Virus record (IMG/VR): IMGVR_UViG_3300005355_000013
Coordinates: 1 to 37,439 of that record
Source of the DNA: a virus
Direction: 5' to 3' (one strand)
Length of the DNA: 37,439 nucleotides
Shown: positions 8,188-17,500 of the stretch, one piece after another
Layout of the letters: each line of letters begins with the position of its first letter
Position numbering within the stretch: position 1 is the first letter of the stretch
The notes under the pieces: model-generated
The model's input: only the letters and a program-made list of their open reading frames with translations
What the model was told of the DNA's origin: nothing
The model's database searches: none
Made by a program: the position numbers and the translations under genes

Positions 8188-8946
8188 TTACCGGCTCAGC
8201 CGTGTCTCCGCCTCGGCGCGCAGTTGTTCGAGATTCGCCCGGCGCTGGCTCGGCGGCACGACCTTGTCCCCGCGGGCCTTATGTTCCCGGGAGAGCACCT
8301 GGGCAAAGTCGCCACGGTCGACATCCCGCCGCGGGGCGTTCGCCTGGGGGGACATCGGTCGGCTCGCACCCGAGGACGAGCCGGCAGGGGTGGACTTCTT
8401 TGCCATGGAGTCGGCCTCCGAGGCGGGCGCAGCCTTGCGTGTCGTTCCCAGTTCGGTCAGCTTCGCCGTGAAGCGATCCTGACTGTCGTGGAACACGTCG
8501 GGTACGTCCGCGAGTGTGATCGCCTGGTCTCCGCTGAGCCCGTAGTGGCGGTTCGCCACCGTGACAAGCTCCTGCTTCTTCGCGGCGATCTGCGCTGGCG
8601 TCAACTGCACGTCGTTGCGGTCTTGGACCTGCGGGGCGGCTTGACGCTGTTGGACGGTCTGGGCGAGCCAGGTACGGAGTTCCTGGTTTTCCCGCTGGAC
8701 GAGCTTCACCCGTTCGTTCGCCTGGTCCTGCGGGGGTAGCTGCGAGATGCGGTACTCTTCCGCCCGCCGCGCATACTCGGCCTTCTGCTGCGCCTCCGAC
8801 TGGAGATAGCCGCCCATCTGCTGGACGGTGTTCATCAAGTAGTCGTTGCGGGCCCGCTGTTCCTGCAGTTCGCGAATGATCAGCGGGTCCACCGGCGCGG
8901 GGGCAGGAGCCGCGGCTTGCTCGACCGCGGGCATCTCGTCGGGCAT
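8188..8946 (-). CDS. Capsid scaffolding protein
   Basis: A 252-residue, highly charged protein with an ATG at 8946 preceded by GGGAG. After an Ala/Pro-rich start it forms a long predicted coiled coil (LIIRELQEQRARNDYLMNTV, then EAQQKAEYARRAEEYRIS and VKLVQRENQELRTWLAQTVQ, residues about 22-105). The C-terminal third is basic and disordered, ending in a short helix (SQRRANLEQLRAEAETRLSR). Extended helix plus a basic C-terminal tail, placed directly upstream of the major capsid gene, is typical of scaffolding proteins that guide shell assembly and are then removed. No protease motif is seen, so this is not a scaffold-protease fusion. Confidence 0.8.
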   Translation of the reverse strand: MPDEMPAVEQAAAPAPAPVDPLIIRELQEQRARNDYLMNTVQQMGGYLQSEAQQKAEYARRAEEYRISQLPPQDQANERVKLVQRENQELRTWLAQTVQQRQAAPQVQDRNDVQLTPAQIAAKKQELVTVANRHYGLSGDQAITLADVPDVFHDSQDRFTAKLTELGTTRKAAPASEADSMAKKSTPAGSSSGASRPMSPQANAPRRDVDRGDFAQVLSREHKARGDKVVPPSQRRANLEQLRAEAETRLSR

Positions 8947-8958
8947 GGATAGGCTCCC

Positions 8959-9132
8959 TTAGCTCTTACCGCTGGAGAAGGTGCCGGTCGCGGTGTTGGG
9001 GCCAGAATATGGAGTCCCCCTCTTCCAGCCGACGGACTGGTCGGGGACCTTCAGGGCCGCGTAGCCGTCCTTCTTGAGAGCGCCCGCCTTGCCGAACCCC
9101 GAGGCCTTCACGTGCTGCGAGTTCGTGGCCAT
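8959..9132 (-). CDS. Tiny basic protein upstream of scaffold
   Basis: An ATG at 9132 with GGGAGG seven bases upstream starts a 57-residue Gly/Lys/Ser-rich product (MATNSQHVKASGFGKAGALK...TFSSGKS). No family is recognised. The strong ribosome-binding site and 12-base gap to the scaffold gene support its being real. It is likely disordered and could bind DNA or assist head assembly. Confidence 0.6.
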   Translation of the reverse strand: MATNSQHVKASGFGKAGALKKDGYAALKVPDQSVGWKRGTPYSGPNTATGTFSSGKS

Positions 9133-9145
9133 GTTGCGCCTCCCG

Positions 9146-9343
9146 CTACTTGGACTTCTTGCCCTTCTTGGGCAGCTTGAAGAGGGGGTCCGGGCCGATC
9201 TTCGTCGGGGCGACCGTGGGCGTGGCGTGCATCGTCCACTGGGGGATGGGGACGGGCCCCGTGCCGATACCGTTCTTGCCCGCCCAGTAGGTGGGGTCCG
9301 GCGTGTGGGGCTTGCTGCGGTGCTGGGTTTTCGCCTTCGCCAT
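9146..9343 (-). CDS. Tiny protein with Lys-rich tail
   Basis: A 65-residue product from an ATG at 9343 (MAKAKTQHRSKPHTPDPTYW), Pro/Thr-rich in the middle, ending LPKKGKKSK. The ribosome-binding site is only a weak GGGG. It sits 13 bases before the previous small gene and 62 bases after the LPD38 protein gene. The lysine-rich end is like those of other small genes in this genome (33200-33349, 32564-32734). Function unknown. Confidence 0.55.
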   Translation of the reverse strand: MAKAKTQHRSKPHTPDPTYWAGKNGIGTGPVPIPQWTMHATPTVAPTKIGPDPLFKLPKKGKKSK

Positions 9344-9405
9344 GGGAGCCCCGTTCTGATGCGGCCTGTCGGCCTCATCGTAACCGAGTATATGCACGTG
9401 CGCAA

Positions 9406-12400
9406 CTAGTCCGGTTGCTGCATCTCGTCCCAGAGCGCATCCTCGCGGATCAGCTGGTCCTTCTGCACGATGGACCGCCAGCCCGGCGTCTGCAGCGCCC
9501 GCACGCGGCGCACCTGATTCCGCATGCGATCCTTCGTCGGCCCCGGGGGCGTGGCGGCGTACATCTTTTGCATCATGTCCCACTGCGCCCACTCCGACGG
9601 CCCGCCCTCCTTGTAGCGGGGGAGCTTCCCCGACTGGTATTCCGCCCACTGCTGGGAGGTCATCGCCCGCCCGATCCCGTACCAGCGCTCATGGTCCGCG
9701 ATGGCCACCGCCGGCAGCGGGCCCAGCGCCTGCTGGTCGTGGGTGGCCAGCGCCTGCAGCTGCCGCATCTCCCCGAACTTCTTCGCCGCCTCCAGGCGGG
9801 CGTACTGCGGGGGGAGGCGGTCGTGGTACTGGACCCGCGCCTTGGCGAGGTCGGCGTCCCACTGCGCCCACTGGGCCTCGTCGCCCAGCGCCGAGCCGTC
9901 CGGGTTCACGTAGGTGGGGAAGCGATACGGGTCGTTCAGCCGCTGCCACAGCATGGTCGCCCGCATGCGGGATACCCCGTCGGCGTTCAACTCCATGGGG
10001 TTGTTCAGGCGGGCATCCATCGTCGCCTTGACCATATCGGGCGGCACGCCCCAGGTCGCGGACACGGTCTGCAGGGCGGCCTCCCGCGCCCGCTGCATGA
10101 GGTGGGCGGGCGTGGTGAGGGGGTCAAGCTCCACGCCCTTGGCATCCGTGGGATTCAGGTAGGCGTTCAGCCCCTGCTCGATGGCCAGGTTGGGGACTGC
10201 CACGCCGGGGACCTCGGTGCCCAGCTTGTGGACGCCGGCGTACATCTCTAGCACGTTCACGGGCTGGCCTAGTTGCTGGGAGAGCACGTTGAGCCCCCGC
10301 CGCTGAGCCTTGTAGCGGTCGGTGACGCTGAGCTTCGCCATGTCTACGCCCGGGGGCGCCATCAGGTACTCGGCGATCTTCTGCCCCGACCAGCCGTCGG
10401 GCAGCTTCGGGAGTTCGTCCTGCATCCACTCGGTGCCCACGCCCGGCAGGCGGTCCTGGAACTCCCGTAGCTCCTTCTGGTCGGTGATCGCTAGCGGGTG
10501 CTCGATCTCCAGCGCCTTGTATGCCTGGGCGCGGCCCTTGCCCAGCCGCTGCATACCGTCCAGCTTCGCCTGGTGGGTGATGTCGGGAGCGGCGTCCAGT
10601 TCGGCCACCTCCTTGCGCCACTCGACCAAGAACTTCTGGTAGGCCCGGTTGAAGTCCTGTGTCGCCTTCGCCTGATCCTGCTCCCGCTGGCCCAGGTGGG
10701 AGGCTCGCTCGGTCATGCTGCCCGACCGCGCCGAGGCCCCGACGAACCGGCTGAAGATCCGCGCATAGGCGGGGCGGGCGTCGGGCGATTCGAGTTGGGA
10801 GAGGTATTGGCTCTGCACCTCGATGGGGGTGCCTGGGGGCAGCCGCAGGTCTGAGAGGGTGGCCGGCACGAAGGCGCCCGGCGGGACCAGCCCGATCTCC
10901 TGCAGCTTCGGCATGGCGATGTCCATCTGCGACAGCAGGTAATCGGGGGCGGAGGCGCCCAGGCCCCGGGCGGCAAACTGCATCACCGAAGGGGAGAGCC
11001 AGTTGAGGTTCGTCGTGTCGACGCCCATGCCCTCGAACAGCTTGGTCGCCACGTGGGAGAGCGCCTTGTACCCCGAGGGCGTCTGCGGCCCGTAGCGGTA
11101 CTCCGGCGGCAGGACCATCTGCTCCTCGGGCACGATGGGCTGGCGCCGGAAGGGGTCCTGGTTCGACTGGATCCCCTGCCCCACGTTCCAGACGGGGTTC
11201 ATGGTGAGGGCAGACGTGATCCAGGAGATAGGACTCGTCAACTCGTTGGGGTACATGTCGGTGGGCAACAGCGATCCCAGCGTCCGCATGAGCATCCAAC
11301 TGGTCGGGGCCTGGGTGCGGGCGTTCTCGTCCAGGGGGTGCCCGCCCGTGGTCGGCGCCTGGTCCCGGGGGGCGCCCGCCGGCTGCGGCGCGTAATAGCG
11401 GGTGTGGTAGACGGTGTCCATGACATGTTCGAGGGGGACCGTCAGCGCCGCTGAGATCTGATCCTTCGGGATGCGGAGGTAGATGGGCTTCACCCGGTCG
11501 TTGTCGTCGGTCATCGAGCCGTAGACCAGGATGTGGTTCCGCATCCGCTCCTCGGAGGGGATCATCTCGTACAGGTCGGGGAACATGGTGCGGTTCCAGG
11601 CGTAGGACATCACTGCGGGGATGCCGGTGAGCATCGTCTCGCGCCCCACAAAGCCCGCGGGATCGTCGCGGGCCGCCCGAAAGGTCCGTAGCTCGCCCTG
11701 CATGCGGGCGTTGAGGAGCGGTAGCCACAGGTTCGCCACGCGGGTCATGTTGCCCGCCTTGCTAAAGTCGACCGTCGCCTCGCGGGTGGCAATGGCGGCG
11801 GAGAAGGGGGTCGCCCCGACCTTCCCCATCTCGGCCCGGTAGACGGCCATGCGGGTACTCATCTCGGAGATCCCCGACAGCGTCTCCATAAACTCCGCCG
11901 GCCCGCGAATGAGCGTCGCCAGCGGGGCGAGGGGATCGTTCAACTGGGGCTTAATGCCGAGCAGGCTCTCGGGCGTCTTCTGGCCGCGAATGACACCCGA
12001 CATCGTGGTCATGCCGATGCCCTGCTCGATGGCCTCGTCGACCAGCCCGGTCTGCGCTCCGCCCCAGGGCTTGAGGACGTGGTCGCGGAACCCGTCCCAC
12101 GCCTTCTGCGGCAGGGCTTTCACCAGGGGGTTGTCCTGGTTGTAGCGGTACCAATCGTCGATGTTGTGGGCGAACATCGACGAGAGCGCCCCCGGGAATT
12201 CGCGGATGATGTCGACGGGCATGTTGGTGTTAATCATGGCGTTGTGCAGGTCCCGCGTGATGTTCGACATGATGAACTGCGGGCTCCACACCGTGACGCC
12301 CTTGCGGAAGGTGTTGCCGATCTTCGCCATGGTGCCCGTCACGGCATCCGCGGCCTCGACGTTGATGCCCCGCAGGAGGTCGCCGATGGGCTTCGTGGTG

Positions 12401-14382
12401 AGGACGAATTGGTCCTCGCCATTGCGGCGGAAGCGGACCTGCTCCCAGCCCTTCTCCACGTAGGTCTGCGCCTTCTCCAAGGGCCGCCAGTGGCTGCCCC
12501 AGGTGTCGGGGAAGACCTGGGCCAGGTCGTCCATCTTGATGGCCAGGTTGTTCATGTCCGCGAGTTGGATCATCTTCACGGCCCGGGACATGTTGTCCGT
12601 CGTGTCGATGCGTAGCTCTTTGTTCGGGTCTAGCTCGGAGAACGCCTCCTCGACCTTGGACGCCGTAGGGGTGAGGGGCTCGGTGGGGCGCTCGGGCTTC
12701 TTCGTAAACGTGTCGTACTCATCGTCAATCGACTTGATGTGCCCATAGGTCTGGTACCGGGCCTTGGACTCGTCGCGGATCTCCGTCTTGAGCATCTGCC
12801 CGTGGTCGGTGTAGTAGTCCAGGACGGCGTCGTAGAACTGCGACATGTCCCTGCCGGCCTGCTCCATCTTGTCGCCCAGTTTCAGCCCCGGCCAGCGCTG
12901 ATCCGCCAGCGTCTTGAGTTCCTGGAAGTGCGCCGCCTGGGCGGCCGGGTCGATCCCGAGATGGCCCGTGGCCAGCGGCGTGGCCTGCGCGGAGCGCTCC
13001 ATGGCCACCTGGACCGTGTGCATCCGCTCGAAGTGGTCGAGTTGCTCCGCCGTGCGGATGCCGTTGTCGTAGAGGACGCCCTTTGCGCCCGTCACCGACA
13101 CCTGGGTGCCGAGGGCGGAGGCGGGGACCTGCCGCTCGATCCAGTGTTCCGCCTTCTGCACGGAGCCGTGGAGGACCTTGACCTGGCCCATGATGTCCAT
13201 GGCCTCGGTGAAGGGGATCTTGCTCTCCTCCGCCTGGATGCGGATGGCGTCCATCAGGTCGCCCAGCACGGCGTTGCGGTCCCACACCGACGCTCGGAAC
13301 TGCGCCAGGGACAGGTTCGCGGAGGCGTTGACGGCCGTGCCCTTGGGGTACATCGCGGGGTAGTCGACGTCGGGATCGTAGTTCGTCATCTTCGGGTGGC
13401 CCTGCCGGGGCGTGGGTTGGCCTTCGTACTTGGGCGCCTCGCCCTCACGGACCATCATCCGCTGCCCGAGCGGGGTGAGCGGGATGTTGTTGGGATTCAG
13501 GTCGGGGACCTCGAACTTGCCCGTGATCCGGGCCGAGCGCTGCAGGTAGTTCTGGGCGCCCACCACGGCGGCCCCTACGGCCAGGCCCCCCATCACCCCC
13601 TCGGCGGCGCGGGTCGCCCGGGCCCAGGGGTCGGTGTCCTCGGGCGCCGTGAGCGCCATGACGGCCCCGCCCACCAGGGGCGTACCATACGTCGCCGCCG
13701 TCTTAGCCTGAGGGCTGACGAGCGCTGCGGCGGCCTGGGCCAGCGGCGAGTTGGGGTTGGCCGCGGCGGGGCCCAGCAGTTCGGTGTTCTTGACGGCCTC
13801 CCAGACGCCCTGCCCCGGGCGGAGCGCCTTCTGGGCCCCCTCCCCCCACTTGAGGTACTCCGGAAGTTTGCCGAGAGCGCCTATCCCCCAGGTGGCCATG
13901 CCCTCCAGGACCGGCTGGACGGGCTCGGGCGTGAGGGCATCGTAGCGAGCGAGCGCAGTGCCGGGGTTGAGGGTGTCTAAGAGCCCCCGCGACTCGGGCA
14001 CCAGCTTGGTCGGCTCGTCCCCCATCGGGTGGCCCATGACCCGCAGTTCCCGGGGCAGCCGGTCCGGCACGGTCTGCCCGTTGAGCGTGGCCCATACGCT
14101 GGCGCCAGTTTCCAGGTCCCGCTGGACCAGGCCCTGCGTCACGCCGAGCCCGTACTTCGCGGCGGTGCCCAGAGCTTCAAAGGGCACCATGGCGGTGTGG
14201 AGCCAGCCTGCGGCGGGGTCCCGGTCCCGCTCCTCGGCCAGTTGGTTCCAGCGACGGACGGGGTCGATCTGGTACTCCTGGCGGAGCCGCTCCTCTTCGT
14301 CGTCGCCGTAGCTGGGGCCATAGCTGGAGCTAGCCCCGACCCCCACGGGCCAGCCGCGACTCGGGGTATTGCTCCAACTCAT
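9406..14382 (-). CDS. Giant LPD38-domain polyvalent / internal virion protein
   Basis: About 1658 residues from an ATG at 14382 (AAGGG four bases upstream); a GTG at 14397 would add five. Residues about 690-910 carry the pattern of the LPD38 domain of phage polyvalent proteins: a SPQFIMSNITRDLHNA segment, ISEMSTRMAVYRAEM, then ATREATVDFSKAGN and LWLPLLNARMQGELRTFRA. Two glycine/alanine-rich hydrophobic stretches near residues 238-282 could touch membrane. The rest is mostly helical with no enzyme motif I can name. Polyvalent proteins are packaged and delivered into the host with the DNA, and this gene is last in a run of three giant genes. I infer an ejected internal virion protein. The exact biochemical role of LPD38 is not established. 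Confidence 0.75.
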   Translation of the reverse strand: MSWSNTPSRGWPVGVGASSSYGPSYGDDEEERLRQEYQIDPVRRWNQLAEERDRDPAAGWLHTAMVPFEALGTAAKYGLGVTQGLVQRDLETGASVWATLNGQTVPDRLPRELRVMGHPMGDEPTKLVPESRGLLDTLNPGTALARYDALTPEPVQPVLEGMATWGIGALGKLPEYLKWGEGAQKALRPGQGVWEAVKNTELLGPAAANPNSPLAQAAAALVSPQAKTAATYGTPLVGGAVMALTAPEDTDPWARATRAAEGVMGGLAVGAAVVGAQNYLQRSARITGKFEVPDLNPNNIPLTPLGQRMMVREGEAPKYEGQPTPRQGHPKMTNYDPDVDYPAMYPKGTAVNASANLSLAQFRASVWDRNAVLGDLMDAIRIQAEESKIPFTEAMDIMGQVKVLHGSVQKAEHWIERQVPASALGTQVSVTGAKGVLYDNGIRTAEQLDHFERMHTVQVAMERSAQATPLATGHLGIDPAAQAAHFQELKTLADQRWPGLKLGDKMEQAGRDMSQFYDAVLDYYTDHGQMLKTEIRDESKARYQTYGHIKSIDDEYDTFTKKPERPTEPLTPTASKVEEAFSELDPNKELRIDTTDNMSRAVKMIQLADMNNLAIKMDDLAQVFPDTWGSHWRPLEKAQTYVEKGWEQVRFRRNGEDQFVLTTKPIGDLLRGINVEAADAVTGTMAKIGNTFRKGVTVWSPQFIMSNITRDLHNAMINTNMPVDIIREFPGALSSMFAHNIDDWYRYNQDNPLVKALPQKAWDGFRDHVLKPWGGAQTGLVDEAIEQGIGMTTMSGVIRGQKTPESLLGIKPQLNDPLAPLATLIRGPAEFMETLSGISEMSTRMAVYRAEMGKVGATPFSAAIATREATVDFSKAGNMTRVANLWLPLLNARMQGELRTFRAARDDPAGFVGRETMLTGIPAVMSYAWNRTMFPDLYEMIPSEERMRNHILVYGSMTDDNDRVKPIYLRIPKDQISAALTVPLEHVMDTVYHTRYYAPQPAGAPRDQAPTTGGHPLDENARTQAPTSWMLMRTLGSLLPTDMYPNELTSPISWITSALTMNPVWNVGQGIQSNQDPFRRQPIVPEEQMVLPPEYRYGPQTPSGYKALSHVATKLFEGMGVDTTNLNWLSPSVMQFAARGLGASAPDYLLSQMDIAMPKLQEIGLVPPGAFVPATLSDLRLPPGTPIEVQSQYLSQLESPDARPAYARIFSRFVGASARSGSMTERASHLGQREQDQAKATQDFNRAYQKFLVEWRKEVAELDAAPDITHQAKLDGMQRLGKGRAQAYKALEIEHPLAITDQKELREFQDRLPGVGTEWMQDELPKLPDGWSGQKIAEYLMAPPGVDMAKLSVTDRYKAQRRGLNVLSQQLGQPVNVLEMYAGVHKLGTEVPGVAVPNLAIEQGLNAYLNPTDAKGVELDPLTTPAHLMQRAREAALQTVSATWGVPPDMVKATMDARLNNPMELNADGVSRMRATMLWQRLNDPYRFPTYVNPDGSALGDEAQWAQWDADLAKARVQYHDRLPPQYARLEAAKKFGEMRQLQALATHDQQALGPLPAVAIADHERWYGIGRAMTSQQWAEYQSGKLPRYKEGGPSEWAQWDMMQKMYAATPPGPTKDRMRNQVRRVRALQTPGWRSIVQKDQLIREDALWDEMQQPD

Positions 14383-14521
14383 AGGCCCTTGACACACCCT
14401 TTCCTGCGGGATATACTGGGGTTACCGACGCTGCGGTGGCCTGGGGCCCAAGCCTTGCAGCTAGACAAGACGCACCGACTCGCCAAGACGGGCCGTCTCA
14501 GCCCGCGTCGTACCTGAGCGA
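14383..14521. other. Gap between two giant genes
   Basis: One of the larger gaps in the leftward block. It holds the ribosome-binding site of the LPD38 gene, a TATATC-type sequence near 14410-14418 that could belong to a promoter, and a 13-base near-palindrome around 14486-14498 (AGACGGGCCGTCT). No convincing -35 element and no RNA gene are visible. Confidence 0.3.
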
Positions 14522-17500
14522 CTACCCGCGAGCACTGAGTTGCACCTGCGCCGCCCGGCTGGGAGCCTGGCGGCGTTGGTGTGCCTGCATATACTGCTGC
14601 GGGCTCATACCATAAGTATCCAACACCTGGTTGAACCCAATTTGATCCATCGGATTCATGTTCGCCATGGCCATCTGAGACATGTTCTGCGGGTTCGACC
14701 ACGGGCCGGCGCCGTTCTGATTCCACGAATCCCGCATGGCTTGCGTCTGCTGTTCCCAGGGCTGCCCTGACATCTCAGTCTGGGTACGCATAGCGGCCCG
14801 CTCAAAGGGCGACATCTTCATATACGACTGCCAGTCCGGCAGGTTGGGCGTCTGCGGGGCCTGCATCACCGGCCCCGGGTTGAAGCCGCTGGCCCCCGCG
14901 TAGGGCTGCTCCAGGCTGTACTGGGACTGGGCAGGATTCACCCAGGGCATGCCGTTCCGCCAGTTCTGGGTGGGCGGCTGCCAGTTCTGACCCGATGGGG
15001 TGGTGTCGGGCGACGTCTGGAGGGGCGAGCCCCCCTGGTACGGCGCCGACTCGCCGGGGCCGATGGGCGCCCAGGAGTCCTGCGGTCCACCCATGCCGGG
15101 CTTCGGGGTGCCGGGGTTGGCGAGCCACTGCTGGTACATCATGTCTCCGCCCGGGTCGATAGCGCCCGTGGAGAGCGGCGAGTACGTCATGGGGTTACTC
15201 ATCTGCGGGCTGGGGCCCTGCTCACCGGGGCCCACGGGCATGTAGGACCAGCGCTGGTTCTGGGCGCCATTGCCGGGGGCGGGCGGGTCCGAGTAGATGT
15301 TCTGGCCCTGGTCCGAGCCGGGGTAGCGGTAGCGCTGGTCCTGCATCTGGCTGCCGTAGCCACCATAGCCCCCGTACTGCTGGCCGTAGCCCGGCTGGCC
15401 CCGGTAGCGCTGGTCGGACTGCTGGCTGCTGTAGCCGCCGTACTGCTGGCCGTAGCCACCGTAGCCCTGGCCGCTCGGGCGGTAGCGCTGGTCCTGCCAC
15501 CCCGCGCCCCCGCCGGAGGAGGGCCGTCCCTGCTGCTGGGTGGACGGTTGCGTGCCCCCGAACGCCTGGCTGAGCGGCTGGGCCATGCTCACGCCGTTGC
15601 CCTGGGTGACGCCCCCGTGGAGCCAGGCGTCGTCGCCGATCACCTGGCCCGTAGCCTGGCTATCCTGCGAGACATCGTTGCCCATGTGGTAGGGGTTGTT
15701 CTGGCCGAAGGCGTCGGCGCCCGCCCCTACGTCCTGGCCGCCCCCGAAGATCGCATCGTAGATGGCGCTATACCCGGGGACATGCTTGCGGCGCCACTCG
15801 GGATCATCCGAGAGGTCCTGCAGCCCCCGTACCCCCGGCACATGCTCTTGGAGCCACCCGCGGGCGGCCGGGTTCTCGATGTCCGGCAGCGCCGCGTCGG
15901 GGTTGGGGCCCTGGATGATATTGGCGATGTCGGGCCCGAGCCCGACCAGCCCGCCGAGGGCGCCCCCGACACGACCGCCCCCACCGAGCTTGCCCCGGCG
16001 AGGCTTCGCCGCCTTGGACGGCCGCCGAATACTGTTCTGAATATCGGCGATCTCATCGTCCGTCATCAGCGAGCCGTCCTCGAAGCGGGGCTGCCCATCG
16101 GCAAACACCGACTCGTCCGGTAGCTCCCACTCCCAGCCCTTCGCCCGCGCCTGGCGCCAGTCCTCCAGCATCTGGCGCTCGGCGGGCTCGTGGAGGCGTG
16201 GCGCGAAGCCGTACTCCTCCTGGAACCCCTGCATCTCCCCGCGGCTGGGGGTCTCGGGGGGCTTGCGCAGCTTCTCGTAGATGGGCTCCCCGGTTTCATC
16301 CGTCAGCGGGGGCGGCTCCACCTCCCCAAACAGGGGGCGCTTGGGTTTGCTCTCGTACCGCTGGGCCGCATCCCGGGCCAGCCGGTCGGCCGCGCTGTCA
16401 AACGCCCCTGACGAGTCGAGCGAGGGATAGGGCACGTGCTCCCAGCCGGAGCCCACGCCCACGTCCTGGCCGGTGCCGGTGGTGGCGCCCATCTGGAAGG
16501 GGTTGTTCTGGCCCGAGGCGGTCGGCATGTTGGGGCCGGGCCCGAGCGGGGTTTGGAGGCCCCGAGCGAGCGACGGGGACATGCCTGAGGTCCCCGTCTG
16601 CCCGCTCAGGGCGACCCCGAGCCCCCCAGCAGCCGCTCGACCGGCATTAGCAGGACCGCCCGCTGCGTTCCACTGGGGAGCCAGGCCCGTCAAGTTCTGC
16701 AGCCAGGGGTTGCGGAGGGCGGACTGGTAGAGGTCCATCTGGCGACCCGTGCCCGCCTCTTGCCGCGCCTGCTCCTGGGACTGCTGGAACTGTTGGTTTT
16801 GCAAGAGCGCCTGTTGGCGCTTGAAGGCATCCTCGTTCTGGGCGAGGCCCCAGTTCTGATACAGCTGTTGCCATTGTAACTGACGCTGGGCCTCGTTTTG
16901 CCCCGCGGTAAAGTCTTGCGCGCCCAGCCGCTCCCCGGTCTGGAACTGCTGGGTGCCCTGGCGCTCGCCCGTCTGCCAGCCCTGCTGGACGGCTTGCGTC
17001 TGGGCCTGGAACGCCTGCTCCACCCGCTGCTGTTCCCGCTGCCAGTTCAGCTGCTGAGTCTGCATGCTGGCTTGCAGCTGCTGGCCGTCCCGCTGGATCT
17101 GCAGGCCCGCGTTCCGGTACTCCTGGTCGAGCCGCTGCTGGTCCTGGGCCAGCTTGTTCTGGTCCTGGTGGATAGCGAATTGCTGCTGCAGCTGCTGCTG
17201 CGCCGTGGCGTAGTTCTGGTCCAGTTCCTGTTGGCGCTGGGTGAGTTGCTGCTGCGCCTGCTGGTTCGTCTGGTTGTACTGCTGGATCTGCGCCTGCAGG
17301 CGCTGCTGTTCCAGGGCTAGCTGCGCCTGGGCGTTCTGGGACGCCAGGTCGATGCGCCGCGTCTCCTGCGTGAGTAGTCCCTGCTGGTAGGGCTGGATCA
17401 CCGACTGCAGGCCGGCGTTCGCATTGGCCCCGCCGTAGCTGCCACCGCTCAAGGTGTTCCCCCCGTAGCCGCCCCCGCCCACGGCCTGCGCGGAGATGCC

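Noticed and set aside
9380-9395. Shared GTAACC...AGTATAT sequence with about 14411-14426 as a phage promoter
   Set aside because: The two copies are on opposite strands relative to the genes and differ by an indel, so a common promoter is not supported.
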